NCBI RefSeq assembly: GCF_028875915.1
Contig: NZ_JAPEHW010000016.1
Coordinates: 1 to 60,725, forward strand
Source of the DNA: Pseudoalteromonas sp. G4
GTDB taxonomy: Bacteria; Pseudomonadota; Gammaproteobacteria; Enterobacterales; Alteromonadaceae
Direction: 5' to 3'
Length of the DNA stretch: 60,725 nucleotides
The position numbers and the translations under genes are program-made. Positions 1 to 10,483 of the stretch are shown piece after piece. The notes beneath the pieces are model-generated. The model ran no database searches, was not told the origin of the DNA, and was given only the letters and a program-made list of their open reading frames with translations. Numbering within the stretch: position 1 is the stretch's first letter; each line of letters begins with the position of its first letter.

Positions 1-1115
1 TCTTCGTCATTAAGAAGTTTCACCGGTCCTAAGGCAGTATTGTATTGGTAACGTTCGGCGATTTGGGCTAGTTTTTCGCATTGTTCATCAGCGAGAAATT
101 CACCGCCAATATTCACAATGGCTAAAAAACTTCTGTCGCGTGCAAGCATTTGCAGTTGTTCTTGATACGCTTGCTCACTTAGTTGATTACGTAAATAAGC
201 AATTTCTATTTCTTTTTCAATAACATCAAAACGGGTATTAATTAAACCAATACGATCGTAAACAGTTTCGAGCTTTGTGGCCTTATCCATAATGTATTCG
301 GGTGTGGCAATTTTGCCGCAATCGTGAAGCCACCCAGCAACATTGAGCGCGTATTTTTCTTGCTCTGTCATCTCAAAATCTGCAAATGGCCCATATGAAA
401 CATCGTTAACTGCATGCGCCAACATCATTGTAAGTTCGGGTACTCTTCGGCAATGCGCGCCGGTATAAGGTGATTTTTCATCAATTGCTTGCGCGATAAG
501 TTCAGCAAATGATCGAAACAGCTGCTCCATGTTATCTATCAAAGCCTGATTAGTCATGGCAACCGCTGCAAGCGATGCAAGAGCTTCGACCAAATCAATT
601 TTAACAACATCAAACTGGCTAATTTCACCGTTTTCCATTGGGTTAATTAACTGCATCACACCATTTACATCACCCTCATGATTTAACATCGGCACCGTGA
701 GCACAGTAGTAGTATGATATCCCGTTTGCGCGTCTACTTTTTTTGCTTGGGTCAAAGGGTAGCGTGTGCAGCTATACACATCGGGTATATGAATGGTTTC
801 TTTGGTGAGCGATGCCAATGTTACCAACGCATTTTCATTTTCAGTACCATCATCGTTATAAAGTGGGATAGGCGAAAATGTGATTTCATTTTTAGAGCTA
901 CCGCCAAGATATAATTCCAAGGAATCATTAATAACGGTTTCAAAGTGTAGGTCATTTTCTTTTAGCGAATAGATTGTGCCGGCATCAGCATGACACAGTG
1001 ATTTGGCTGACAATAAGATGTCTTCAAGTAACTTTGTGGTATCGCGTTCAATTGAAAGGCGGTAGCTTAACTCGAGTAATTGTTTAAGAGCGCTTGCTCT
1101 ATCTAAACTAGGCAT
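1..1115 (-). CDS. GAF + HD-GYP domain phosphodiesterase (partial, C-terminus outside window)
   Basis: Probable cyclic-di-GMP phosphodiesterase. The N-terminal ~165 residues read as a GAF sensor domain. An HD domain follows, with GAHCRRVPELT and then LHDCGKIATPEYIMDK at about residue 262; HD-GYP enzymes use this HD pair for metal binding. The C-terminal part carrying the GYP signature lies beyond base 1, so the subtype cannot be confirmed. The ATG at 1115-1113 sits 2 bases after the stop of the metallo-beta-lactamase-fold gene, and an in-frame GTG at 1121 would overlap that stop. Either start implies one transcript and coupled translation. No membrane segment is visible, so it is probably cytosolic. 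Confidence 0.85.
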   Translation of the reverse strand, partial: MPSLDRASALKQLLELSYRLSIERDTTKLLEDILLSAKSLCHADAGTIYSLKENDLHFETVINDSLELYLGGSSKNEITFSPIPLYNDDGTENENALVTLASLTKETIHIPDVYSCTRYPLTQAKKVDAQTGYHTTTVLTVPMLNHEGDVNGVMQLINPMENGEISQFDVVKIDLVEALASLAAVAMTNQALIDNMEQLFRSFAELIAQAIDEKSPYTGAHCRRVPELTMMLAHAVNDVSYGPFADFEMTEQEKYALNVAGWLHDCGKIATPEYIMDKATKLETVYDRIGLINTRFDVIEKEIEIAYLRNQLSEQAYQEQLQMLARDRSFLAIVNIGGEFLADEQCEKLAQIAERYQYNTALGPVKLLNDE

Positions 1116-1117
1116 AC

Positions 1118-1954
1118 TCACAGTTCCTTCAAAAGTGAAAGATCAAACTGCAACCCTTCTTTGGCAAAATCAAAATTAGTCGTTGGCATTAACTTACTTA
1201 GTCGCTCGTAACATGCATCTATTTCATCATCCGTACGTTCAGGTGCATGACTGTAAATAAACGTCTTTTTAGCTTTGCACTGCTCTGCCAACAATAACGC
1301 TTGTTCCACACTGGAGTGACCCCAGTCATGCTTTTCATAGAGTTCAAAATCGAGATACTGACCATCGTGAATTAATACATCAATATCGTTTAAAACAGTA
1401 AGTAACTGCTCATAATCGGTGGTTTGATGGATTTCTGGAAATAGCTCATTATCGGTTACGTAAGCTATTTGTTTTTGGTCGCGTGAGACAATATACGCCA
1501 GCCCATTATTTGGGTGGTTAATTGGAAAACACTTAATCGAAAACCCAGCAACATCAAATTTCGCTTGGTTAATTTTTTTTAACGTAATATTTGAAGGCAA
1601 TTGGCGGTAATTTACAGGGAAATAGCTCTCATCCATTTGCGATAAAATGGCGTTATCATGGCGAGGAGAAGTCTCAGGAATGTATATATTAATTTCCCGA
1701 CCCTTTTGATAAATGGGAGCAAAAAATGGGAAGCCTTGAATATGATCCCAGTGGTGATGGGTCAGCAGAATATTGATAGGACGCTGGTCCTTAATTAACT
1801 CATCACCAAAAACGCGAATGCCGGTGCCCGAGTCTAAGATCACAAACTCATCACCTTGGCTAATAACAGCACATGCTGTATTACCACCATACTTGACTGT
1901 TTTAGGCCCTGGCGTTGGAATTGAGCCGCGCGTACCGTAAAAAGATAATATCAT
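1118..1954 (-). CDS. Metallo-beta-lactamase-fold hydrolase, cyclic phosphodiesterase-like
   Basis: A 278-residue soluble MBL-fold protein. The zinc motif HxHxDH is visible as THHHWDHIQG near residue 66, with later ligands suggested by INHP, HDGQY and YSHAPE. The start MILSFYGTRGSIPTPG resembles MBL proteins annotated as phosphoribosyl 1,2-cyclic phosphate or cyclic nucleotide phosphodiesterases. The true substrate is unknown. It is the first gene of a tight pair with the GAF/HD-GYP gene downstream, which suggests a role in nucleotide second-messenger breakdown; that is inference. No signal peptide is present. Confidence 0.85.
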   Translation of the reverse strand: MILSFYGTRGSIPTPGPKTVKYGGNTACAVISQGDEFVILDSGTGIRVFGDELIKDQRPINILLTHHHWDHIQGFPFFAPIYQKGREINIYIPETSPRHDNAILSQMDESYFPVNYRQLPSNITLKKINQAKFDVAGFSIKCFPINHPNNGLAYIVSRDQKQIAYVTDNELFPEIHQTTDYEQLLTVLNDIDVLIHDGQYLDFELYEKHDWGHSSVEQALLLAEQCKAKKTFIYSHAPERTDDEIDACYERLSKLMPTTNFDFAKEGLQFDLSLLKEL

Positions 1955-2183
1955 TAACTTACATGAGTTACTTTTCGCTTATTTAGGTATAGTGATAAAG
2001 CCCTGACTTGTCCATTCAATCAACCCGTTTGAAGTAACCACTAATTGAATGAAAAGAAGAAAAAACAACCGAGAGACATATTTGGTGAATTGAGAGTGAA
2101 GTTAAGAAAAGAACTTTATAAAAGGAAGCTTTTAGTGAATAACTTTTTATTATCTTGCCTCACTTGCTACATTGGCAGTTTTT

Positions 2184-3206
2184 TTATTTACAATAAACAC
2201 CTAAATTATTGCGTTTTGCAGTATACATAGCTTGATCAGCAGCGTTAATCAGTTGATTGAGAGTTTGTTGTTGATTATTTAACATCGCCACCCCAATGCT
2301 CACGCCGAAATCTAATGCCAGTATTTCATCAGAGATAGATTCAAGAATAGATTTTTGAATACGTTTGGCAACCGTTTTGCCATCGCGGTCATTAGAATTT
2401 TCCATGATAATTATAAATTCATCGCCACCAAAACGCGCCGCGATATCACTAGAGCGAGTTTGCTTTTGAATAATCTTGGCAATTTGACTCAGTAGCGAAT
2501 CTCCTTTTTTGTGGCCAAACATATCGTTTACACGTTTAAATTTATTTAAATCAATAAATAATATTGAGCAATTTAAATTGTTTCTTAAACACAACGAAAT
2601 AAACGAATCTCCCACACTATTAAGATAAGTACGATTAAACAGCTCTGTTAATTCGTCGTGCGTTGCACTAAACCTCAGTTTTTCTTCAAGCTCGCGCTTT
2701 TCCATTGCGACAGAAGTGATTAACGACGCTACATTTACAATCTCTCTTTCAATCTCAGTTGGGGATTTTGGTTGATGATGATAAATAGCAAATGTGCCCA
2801 TCACATTACTGTGAGAGTCACAAAACGGTACAGACCAGCAGGCATGTAAATTGGCTTTTTTAGTAAGTTCCAAAAATGGCTGCCAATTAGGGTGGGTATT
2901 AATGTCTTCAACAATAATGGCTTTATTTAAATAGGCTGCTGCACCACAACTGCCAATGTTTTCGCCAATTTCAACCCCTTCTATTGCGTCATTGTAGAAA
3001 TCGGGCAGATTATTATTCGCACCACTGTGTAAGGTGTTTGTTTCGCGATTTAAAGTCAAAATAGACACTTTACAACCAGGCAAAAACTCTTCCACAGAGG
3101 AAATCACTGTGGCTAAAAAAGGCTGAATGTCGGCACTCAATGCTAATACGCTTAATAAGTGATTAAATCGGCGATGAGCAGATAACAGAAGTTGGTGTTT
3201 TGTCAA
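2184..3206 (-). CDS. GAF-GGDEF diguanylate cyclase
   Basis: A 340-residue soluble protein. A GAF domain (about residues 20-165) is followed by a GGDEF domain. The active-site signature is intact as ARFGGDEFIIIM near residue 258. The product-inhibition I-site RxxD is present as RSSD exactly five residues before GGDEF. These features predict an active, feedback-inhibited synthase of cyclic-di-GMP. The GAF domain has no visible transmembrane anchor, so the signal is probably cytosolic. The gene stands alone, transcribed away from the TonB receptor across a 211-base divergent intergenic region. Confidence 0.92.
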   Translation of the reverse strand: MTKHQLLLSAHRRFNHLLSVLALSADIQPFLATVISSVEEFLPGCKVSILTLNRETNTLHSGANNNLPDFYNDAIEGVEIGENIGSCGAAAYLNKAIIVEDINTHPNWQPFLELTKKANLHACWSVPFCDSHSNVMGTFAIYHHQPKSPTEIEREIVNVASLITSVAMEKRELEEKLRFSATHDELTELFNRTYLNSVGDSFISLCLRNNLNCSILFIDLNKFKRVNDMFGHKKGDSLLSQIAKIIQKQTRSSDIAARFGGDEFIIIMENSNDRDGKTVAKRIQKSILESISDEILALDFGVSIGVAMLNNQQQTLNQLINAADQAMYTAKRNNLGVYCK

Positions 3207-3417
3207 AGATAACCCCTACTGATTCACTAATTTAAGTCTATAACAATATGCAAAATGTACCGCATTGATTACATCACTTTCTTGATATTTGGCAATTTTA
3301 GTATTCATTTTTTAAATTTAAGCGACTCCACTATTAATTGGTTTTAACATAAATTAAAAAAGGAACTACACTTTAAAAATAATAATAACGTTTTGAAAAT
3401 TAACTTATTGACGCTTT

Positions 3418-5670
3418 ATGAAACGAAGTTTATTGTCCTTAATCAGCTTTAGTTTTGCACCTTTGCTCGTGGCATCTGAGTATGAGGATGTATTTGATTT
3501 AAGCTTAAATGATTTATTCCAAGTTGAAATTACAACAGCGTCTAATCGTGGCGAGCGCATTAATGATGCACCAGCCACTGTAATTGTTGTTTCCAAAGAT
3601 GACATAAAACAGCGTGGCTACGAGAGCCTTGATGAGATTTTCCTCGATTTACCTGGCATGGAAATGATTTACACCTACGGTGATTCATTTTTTTCAAACT
3701 ATATGCGTGGCTACCGTTACACTATTGGTACGCCCTTTTTAATGATGGTGGATGGCGTCACAATCAACAGCTTGTACTTTAATCAAGTGACACAAATCGC
3801 TTCTTTTCCCCTCACTAGTATTGAACGTATTGAAGTTGTTTACGGCCCAGCCTCTGTTATTTATGGTGCGAATGCCTTTATGGGTGTTGTAAACGTGATT
3901 ACACAAAAACCCGAACAATCTGGCAGCACATTCATTGCCAATTCAAGAGGCAGTGATGGTGGCGATATCAACCTTGATATGAGTTTTGGCTACCAAAATG
4001 AATCGCTTGCGACCCGTTTTAGTGTGCACTATGAAGAATTTGATGTCGCCGACCGCATCAATAACAACGATAACTATTGGCTACAAGATAAACACTATAA
4101 CTCGGCCCTTTGGGGCGGATTTATTGAAAATACCAGCTTTATAACGGATCACTTTAGCTCTAAAACCAAGCGTTTGGGTTTAGAAGCATTGATTGCATTT
4201 GAGAACCTTGAATTTTCCACTTTTTACCTGCTTGAACAAAATGGCTACGGTGCTACTTACCCTTCCGACAGGCTTCCTGCCTCTGGAAAATGGCCAATTT
4301 ATCAATACGGTGGCACCATAAAGTACACCACACAATTGTCCGACAAACTTGAATCACGCTCGCGCTTTCATGTTCAAAGTGATGGCGTGAAAGGTGATGG
4401 CTATGATGTAGAAGCTTGGAATGTGACAAATACCAGTGAGACTGAGCAACTTGTTGGAGGCACTTTGCTTTCGCCAAATGAATCTGCACGGATGACTTAC
4501 TTTCAATATTGGCTAACAAAAAATCATGCACTTTCATTTAATCAAGATTTTGATTATCAGTTTGATGAATCCATTAAGTTTTTAACGGGTGTTAAATACG
4601 ATTATCAAGATTTACAACGCTCTTACGTATTATCGGCTGAAGGTCCTATTTCACCTTTAGCACAATTGCCAACGCTCCCAAGTGCAGCATCAGGCGCTTA
4701 TAGCGATGACTCAAATCGTGAGATTTGGCGAGACTTTGGTTTTTATTTGCAAGGTGAATACAAGTTTAATCCATCGCATATGCTAAGTGGTGGTTTACGC
4801 TATGACGATAACAATATTTATGGTGGTGAAACGACGTTCCGTGGTGCGTATATTTACAATCATCAACAGTGGAATATTAAGTTTATGTACGGTGAAGCTT
4901 ATCATGAGCCAACACCACGCAACCTTTATGGTGCATGGAGTGGCTTAGGTGCTGACCCTAATCTCAGCCCTGAGCGCTCACGTACCCTTGAATCAAGTGT
5001 CGCTTATCAAGGTGAAGATTATCGCCATTTAATTTCGCTTTACCACATCAAAAATACCGATAGCATTGTAACAACGCTAGGTGGTGCTGAAAATATTGGC
5101 GCGCGAAATGTAACAGGTGTTGACTATCATTTTGTGAAATCTTTAGATAACACTCGCTTTGGCAAATGGCAGTTTAATATGTATGCCACTCATTATTTGC
5201 AAATAGATGAAGACGCTATAGATCTTACACACCAAGTACGAACAGGTACCGCACCCATTGGTGACTTAGCTACCACCAAACTTTGGCTTATTTTAAACTG
5301 GCAAGCTAATGATTTTATAAATGTAAATTTAAAATCGCGGTTAATTGATAAGCGTGAAACGATAGACTCTAACCCTCTTGAAGAAATTCCAGGCTATGGT
5401 GTAACTGATTTAGCAATGCAGTTTTCACACCCTAGCTTTGAAAATATTGCATTAAGTTTGCGAGTAACTAATTTATTCGATAAAAAGTACTACCACCCAG
5501 GCATACGCGATGCCGATGCAAACGACCCATTAGTCAACCTATATTTATTGAATGATATTGGCTTTGACGAGGCTAATCCAAAGGCTTGGAATGGCAGCCA
5601 AGGCTGGTATAACTCACGTTTACCGCAAGCTGAAAGACGCATTGTGCTTGGGTTAACTGTTTCATTTTAA
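3418..5670 (+). CDS. TonB-dependent outer-membrane receptor
   Basis: A 750-residue outer-membrane receptor. It has a cleavable signal peptide (MKRSLLSLISFSFAPLLVAS), a plug domain from about residue 30 (EITTASNRGERINDAPATV, later VEVVYGPASVIYGANAFMGVVNVI) and a 22-strand-type barrel ending in a typical terminal strand LGLTVSF. The plug resembles receptors of the colicin I/vitamin B12 type, but the ligand cannot be read from sequence. The start codon lacks a good ribosome binding site. Its neighbours are signalling genes (GGDEF, chemoreceptor), with no TonB/ExbBD and no iron-uptake genes, so a transport substrate cannot be inferred. Confidence 0.9.
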   Translation: MKRSLLSLISFSFAPLLVASEYEDVFDLSLNDLFQVEITTASNRGERINDAPATVIVVSKDDIKQRGYESLDEIFLDLPGMEMIYTYGDSFFSNYMRGYRYTIGTPFLMMVDGVTINSLYFNQVTQIASFPLTSIERIEVVYGPASVIYGANAFMGVVNVITQKPEQSGSTFIANSRGSDGGDINLDMSFGYQNESLATRFSVHYEEFDVADRINNNDNYWLQDKHYNSALWGGFIENTSFITDHFSSKTKRLGLEALIAFENLEFSTFYLLEQNGYGATYPSDRLPASGKWPIYQYGGTIKYTTQLSDKLESRSRFHVQSDGVKGDGYDVEAWNVTNTSETEQLVGGTLLSPNESARMTYFQYWLTKNHALSFNQDFDYQFDESIKFLTGVKYDYQDLQRSYVLSAEGPISPLAQLPTLPSAASGAYSDDSNREIWRDFGFYLQGEYKFNPSHMLSGGLRYDDNNIYGGETTFRGAYIYNHQQWNIKFMYGEAYHEPTPRNLYGAWSGLGADPNLSPERSRTLESSVAYQGEDYRHLISLYHIKNTDSIVTTLGGAENIGARNVTGVDYHFVKSLDNTRFGKWQFNMYATHYLQIDEDAIDLTHQVRTGTAPIGDLATTKLWLILNWQANDFINVNLKSRLIDKRETIDSNPLEEIPGYGVTDLAMQFSHPSFENIALSLRVTNLFDKKYYHPGIRDADANDPLVNLYLLNDIGFDEANPKAWNGSQGWYNSRLPQAERRIVLGLTVSF

Positions 5671-5785
5671 CCTTCACAAAAGGAATTTTTACCTTTGTAT
5701 TTATGAACTGTTCTGAAATACAGAAAATACACCCCTTGCCTGATTAATTTCGCAGTTTTCATCTATAGTTAAAGAAAAGTCTCAG

Positions 5786-7426
5786 GTGCTAGTTATGAAT
5801 TTTCAGTCGATTCGAATTAGATATACCAGCTTATTTTGTAGTGTTGCTCTAATATTTGTCATTTTTATTATTTTAAACTCTTTACTTATCTCAAAAACCA
5901 AAAATGCACTTATGATGCTCGGCAATACATTCAACCCTGCGATTTCAGCCGTAATAAATGCCGACAGAGACTTATATCAAGCTCGGGTAGCAAACCTTTT
6001 AGCACTCGATATCAACAGCCGAGTTAATTACTCAGAACAAAAAGCAACCTTCGATGAGAATGCGCAACAAGCGCTTGATAGAATGAACAATTATCAACAG
6101 CTCATGAGTAGCTATCCAGATATTATTTCTTCAATCAATGGATTCCAAGCTACCTATAACAAATGGTTGACTACATCGAATAAGATCTTTGCACTGATAA
6201 AAGAAAATAAATACGATGAAGCAAAAGAATTAAGTGAAACTCAGGCGCTCAATTTATTTGAAAGCTTGAGAGAATTTTATGACAAAGCTGGAGAAGCTGC
6301 CGATAACAAAAGCTCGCTCGTTAGTAAACAAACAATTGACCATGTAGAAAGTCAACAAACTGTGCTTATGGTGATTAGTGCACTGATTATAATTATCACC
6401 TTAGTAGTAGGTTTTATGGGCCCAAAAGCATTAGCCAATGCTTTAATCGAACTATCAAAGCAAATTAAAATGCTAAATAGTGGTGATGGTGACTTGACCC
6501 GAAGAATAAATTCAAAAAGAGCAGATGAAGTAGGACAAGTTGCCAACGATTTTGATCAACTAGTCTCGGATCTTGGTGGGTTAATCGGCACCATATTAAA
6601 TCAATCTAGCAAAGTTATTGAAGGCGTAGAGTCCCTAAACCAAGGAGTTGAAAAAGTAACGATAAATAATCAACAACAATCTGAAAGTGTTGAAATTATT
6701 GTTACTGCAGTAAATGAAATGTCATATGCCATCAAGGATGTTGCGCATAATGCACAGCTAACCACAACAGAATTAGAACAAGTGAATACCCTAACAAGAG
6801 AAGGTATTGAGATTACCAATAATAGTGTGAAAGAAATTGAAAATTTGTCTGTCACCATTGAAGATGCAGCCAATGTCATCGCAAAACTTTCTGAAAAGTC
6901 TGACGAGATTGCTTCAGTAGTTGATGTTATTCGAGGCATTGCCGAACAAACTAATTTACTAGCACTTAATGCAGCTATAGAAGCTGCTCGAGCTGGTGAG
7001 CAAGGTAGAGGGTTTGCTGTTGTCGCTGATGAGGTTAGAACATTAGCAAGTAGAACCCAAGAATCAACCCAAAATATTCAACAGATCATTGAATCTCTTC
7101 ATTCTGGAGTTAAACAAGCCGTTTCTTCAATCAATGTTGGAAGCGATGCAAGTAAAACCACGGTTGAGCTTGCATCTGGCACACTTAAGGCGTTAGATGA
7201 AATTGCAGCTGCCTGTCAGAAAGTTTCAGATGTTGCAATACAAACTGCAACAGCGACCGAAGAGCAATCTCAAGTTGCCAACGATATTAGTGAAAACTTA
7301 ACTAAATTGTCCGAGAACACATTAGTAAGCTTTACTGTGTCAAAACAAAATGAAGAAGTATCAAGTCAGACATATAACGATGCTAACGATTTATCTAAAT
7401 TAGTTACACGCTTCAAACTGATTTAA
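5786..7426 (+). CDS. Methyl-accepting chemotaxis protein
   Basis: A membrane chemoreceptor of about 546 residues. It has TM1 at about residues 10-32, a helical periplasmic ligand domain of the four-helix-bundle type (about 35-190), TM2 at about 191-212 ([18 protein letters not shown]), a HAMP linker and a cytoplasmic signalling hairpin. The CheA/CheW-contacting tip is intact ([20 protein letters not shown], about residue 383-403). No C-terminal CheR/CheB-tethering pentapeptide is seen. GTG at 5786 and ATG at 5795 are both possible starts: the ATG has AGG eight bases upstream, while the GTG follows a purine run at 5771-5779. The ligand is unknown. Confidence 0.93.
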   Translation: MLVMNFQSIRIRYTSLFCSVALIFVIFIILNSLLISKTKNALMMLGNTFNPAISAVINADRDLYQARVANLLALDINSRVNYSEQKATFDENAQQALDRMNNYQQLMSSYPDIISSINGFQATYNKWLTTSNKIFALIKENKYDEAKELSETQALNLFESLREFYDKAGEAADNKSSLVSKQTIDHVESQQTVLMVISALIIIITLVVGFMGPKALANALIELSKQIKMLNSGDGDLTRRINSKRADEVGQVANDFDQLVSDLGGLIGTILNQSSKVIEGVESLNQGVEKVTINNQQQSESVEIIVTAVNEMSYAIKDVAHNAQLTTTELEQVNTLTREGIEITNNSVKEIENLSVTIEDAANVIAKLSEKSDEIASVVDVIRGIAEQTNLLALNAAIEAARAGEQGRGFAVVADEVRTLASRTQESTQNIQQIIESLHSGVKQAVSSINVGSDASKTTVELASGTLKALDEIAAACQKVSDVAIQTATATEEQSQVANDISENLTKLSENTLVSFTVSKQNEEVSSQTYNDANDLSKLVTRFKLI

Positions 7427-7801
7427 AAATTTATTAATCTTTTAAAAAATATGGCTTTAATAAAAACTATACTTGTGGAATTACAGGTATGTACTTATTT
7501 TCAATTGGAATAATAAGATTATTAGAAGCCTAAATTGCTGAATGTTTCCTCTTTGAATTGGTTAAAATAAGCGATGTCGCCACTGTATAAACCAAAACAT
7601 CAAACACCAAAACCAGTAAAAAATAACTAGCCAAAATAAATTTAACAGTTATATATTATTACCTAGAGTAATAACTCTAATTAGAATTTATAATTTCACT
7701 GAAAGTAATAATTAGATTAAATTTCCTCCTCCTTAACCCCTTAAGATATTTTTTTACACATCAGATTAATACAAACTAATTTTTAGGAGATTTGAAAAAC
7801 A
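7427..7801. other. Long AT-rich intergenic region, no gene seen
   Basis: 375 bases between the chemoreceptor and the PAS protein, very AT-rich. A small inverted repeat TTATTAC/GTAATAA lies at 7656-7662 and 7668-7674 with a 5-base loop. It is not followed by a T-run and is not a convincing terminator. A pyrimidine-rich stretch at about 7721-7740 precedes the PAS gene. No small coding frame with a ribosome binding site was found. Confidence 0.5.
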
Positions 7802-8743
7802 ATGTTTAACAGCAACCTTTTACAATCAAATTCGTTAGATAGCATTTTAGAAGTTGCCAAATCCTTGTTTTATTTCAGCTTTGATGGCGTTGTAATCACG
7901 TCTCCTGATGTATCTAACCCCAAAATTCTTTTTACAAACCCTGCAATGACGCGTTTAACTGGTTACAGTGAGCAAGAACTTATTGATAATACTCCACGTA
8001 TTTTACAAGGGCCTAAAACGAGTAGTTTAATAAAACAACGCCTTAAAGAGACTTTATCAAAAGGTTCTCCCTTTCATGGCTCTACAGTTAATTATTGCAA
8101 AAAAGGATTAGAATATTTTGTTGAATGGAAAATATCACCTGTTTATGACAGCGCAGGTCAATTGTTATGCTTTATTTCAATTCAGCGTGATTTAAGTTCT
8201 ATAAAACACTTTTTTGAAAAACTAGCAAAAAGTGAATCAATCAATTTTAAGCATGCATTAAATAAAATTCTTGAATCAAAAAGCGGGCCTTTAACGAAAG
8301 ATAAACTTGAGTTAAATATTCAAGAAAATCAGCCATTAAAACAAACCTCTTTGAAGCGAAACATTGATTTTACTGAGTTATCAAGCATTCTGACTGATTG
8401 CGATACAAACCTAGAACTTGCATTACATTCAAATAGTGCCTGCTCGCTGGTAAATTTAACAACAGAGTTAAAAGACTTAGCTTATGGCATTTTCCATTTA
8501 GAACAATTTCAAGCAATTTCAGATGCTCTGTTAAGGCTTGCAGATTCATTATCGCAAAACAACTTTGCACTGAATGAACGATTTATCCTTGAATCCTTAA
8601 GTGCCCTCATTCACGATTTATCACAGTGGTTAAACGTCATATTTATCAATAAGACTTCCACTAATATTCATCAATTTGATGACAGTATTATTTCTACAGC
8701 CAAACAGCTAATTTTCTTTATTGAGTCGAGTACTCAAGACTAA
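7802..8743 (+). CDS. PAS (LOV-like) protein with a helical C-terminal domain
   Basis: A 313-residue soluble protein. A single PAS domain (about residues 22-140) has the LOV-type layout, with FTNPAMTRLTGYSEQEL followed by NTPRILQGPKT. The photoactive cysteine expected in the NCRFLQ motif is replaced (NTPRILQ), so flavin-cysteine photochemistry is unlikely. The rest (about 170-313) is almost all helical and could be a four-helix, HPt-like or dimerisation domain, but I see no clear phospho-histidine motif. It lies 36 bases upstream of a PAS-GGDEF gene on the same strand, so it is probably a partner or input for that protein. Ribosome binding site: GGAGAT at 7787-7792. Confidence 0.75.
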   Translation: MFNSNLLQSNSLDSILEVAKSLFYFSFDGVVITSPDVSNPKILFTNPAMTRLTGYSEQELIDNTPRILQGPKTSSLIKQRLKETLSKGSPFHGSTVNYCKKGLEYFVEWKISPVYDSAGQLLCFISIQRDLSSIKHFFEKLAKSESINFKHALNKILESKSGPLTKDKLELNIQENQPLKQTSLKRNIDFTELSSILTDCDTNLELALHSNSACSLVNLTTELKDLAYGIFHLEQFQAISDALLRLADSLSQNNFALNERFILESLSALIHDLSQWLNVIFINKTSTNIHQFDDSIISTAKQLIFFIESSTQD

Positions 8744-8779
8744 TTTTTAAATGAAATTTATTTAGTCAAAGTCAAAAAC

Positions 8780-10483
8780 ATGCATTTAAATTATCTCACT
8801 GAAACTTGTTTATTAGAGAAGCTTGGTTTTCTAACACTCGTAATTGATGAACAGCAAAACATTATTTCGTTTTCCAGTAATTGGCATTCGCTACTTGTTA
8901 ATAACAATTTATCGAAGAGAAATGTTAGAGACCTAGTAGATAAAGCATATATTGATAAGCTGACCGCTTTAATCACAAATATTAATAAAGCGCAAGCACC
9001 ATTGTTACTAAAGCTTACTCATAAAGAAGAAGTGTGGGTGGAATGTCGTATACAACAACTTGACGATAACGGTAAAAAAACTTTTTTACTGGTATGTAAT
9101 GATGTTACACACAAACAAATTCGCTCCAGAAAACGCTCTAATATTATTAAACTATTTAAGCAAGCAAGCGCAGAGCTTAGCATAGGTTACTGGCAATATA
9201 ATGTGTTATCGGGCAACCTTTTCTGGTCTGATGAAGTTTATAAAATACATCATGTTACTAAAGATGATTATCGTCCAACACTTCAAACAGCAATCGACTT
9301 TTATCATCATGAAGATGCCACAGTAATCAAAGAACAAATTATTAAAGCGATCTCATTAAGTAAAGGGTGGCAACAACTACAGTTACGAATACTGACTCCT
9401 GAAAATGAGTTAAAAACAATTGTTTCAAGTGCTGAGGTAAGTATCAATGAATACGGCGAAGTCAGCGAAATAATTGGCTTTGTACATGATGTATCAAAGC
9501 AAGAAAAAAGTCGTCTCGAACTCGATTTTATGGCTACAGCAATGATTGAAACATCTGTAGGTATGGCTATTGCAGACCCAAAAAGAACAATCTTATGGGT
9601 TAATCACGCTTTTGAAAAAATGACAGGTTATGCTTTAGATGAGATTAAGCACAAAGCGCTTGGTCCAATATTACAAGGCCCAGAAACGTGCTCAAACACA
9701 ATCAATTCGTTGCGTGACCATCTTAATGCAGGTAAATCAGTTAAAACGCGGATTTTAAATTACCATGCCAATGGCACACCATATTGGAATGAATTAACTA
9801 TTTCGCCAATATATCGAGATGACCAGCTTGCCTATTTTTTTGCCGTACAAAATGACGTAACAGCTGAAGTACTAGCCAACCAAAAATTAGCTAAGTTAAA
9901 TAACTCTCTTGAGAAAGAAGTAGCAGAGCGCACCATTGAGCTTACTCGCTTAAATAAACACTTAGCTTTGGCTGCAAGTAGAGATCCGCTAACAGGCTGT
10001 ATGAATAGACGTAATCTTAAAGAAGAGTACATAAATGCCCTTGCAGAATTAAAACATAAGCAAAACATTTGTTTAATTTTAATCGACATTGATTTCTTTA
10101 AAAAAATTAATGACCAATTTGGCCATTTAGCTGGAGACAAGGTACTCGAAACCGTAGCCAGCCAGTTGTCAAAAACCATTAGCTTACCAAATCGTCTATT
10201 TCGCTTTGGTGGTGAAGAGTTTCTTATTATTGTTTCAAACAAGTGTTACAGCCAATTATGTGATCTTCTTACTAAACTAAAATATCAAATAAGCCAGTTG
10301 AAAATAGAATATGATGGTAAATTAATCCCTGTCACTATTAGCCTCGGAGCGACTTATCATGATGGCAGAAAATCACTCGATACCACTATAAAGATTGCAG
10401 ACAAAAATCTCTATCAGGCAAAAGAAAATGGACGAAACCAATTCGTCATAAGTCAATTAAAAGAAAACGATGTGTGTAGTTAG
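8780..10483 (+). CDS. Multi-PAS GGDEF diguanylate cyclase
   Basis: A 567-residue cytosolic signalling protein. It has three PAS-like modules (about 1-110, 125-240 and 250-360; the third is LOV-like with LGPILQGPETCSN but without the LOV cysteine), a coiled coil at about 365-400, then a GGDEF domain with the variant GGEEF (FRFGGEEFLIIV, about residue 477). GGEEF is catalytically competent in known cyclases. The RxxD I-site position reads SLPN, so product inhibition at that site is lost. Its stop overlaps the stop of the convergent LysR gene by 4 bases. Probably co-transcribed with the PAS protein upstream. Confidence 0.9.
   Translation: MHLNYLTETCLLEKLGFLTLVIDEQQNIISFSSNWHSLLVNNNLSKRNVRDLVDKAYIDKLTALITNINKAQAPLLLKLTHKEEVWVECRIQQLDDNGKKTFLLVCNDVTHKQIRSRKRSNIIKLFKQASAELSIGYWQYNVLSGNLFWSDEVYKIHHVTKDDYRPTLQTAIDFYHHEDATVIKEQIIKAISLSKGWQQLQLRILTPENELKTIVSSAEVSINEYGEVSEIIGFVHDVSKQEKSRLELDFMATAMIETSVGMAIADPKRTILWVNHAFEKMTGYALDEIKHKALGPILQGPETCSNTINSLRDHLNAGKSVKTRILNYHANGTPYWNELTISPIYRDDQLAYFFAVQNDVTAEVLANQKLAKLNNSLEKEVAERTIELTRLNKHLALAASRDPLTGCMNRRNLKEEYINALAELKHKQNICLILIDIDFFKKINDQFGHLAGDKVLETVASQLSKTISLPNRLFRFGGEEFLIIVSNKCYSQLCDLLTKLKYQISQLKIEYDGKLIPVTISLGATYHDGRKSLDTTIKIADKNLYQAKENGRNQFVISQLKENDVCS

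Noticed and set aside
714..914. 66-residue plus-strand frame
   Set aside because: Lies opposite the GAF part of the HD-GYP gene; a shadow frame.
2045..2230. 61-residue lysine-rich plus-strand frame from a TTG
   Set aside because: It overlaps the end of the GGDEF gene, has no ribosome binding site and shows no protein-like pattern.
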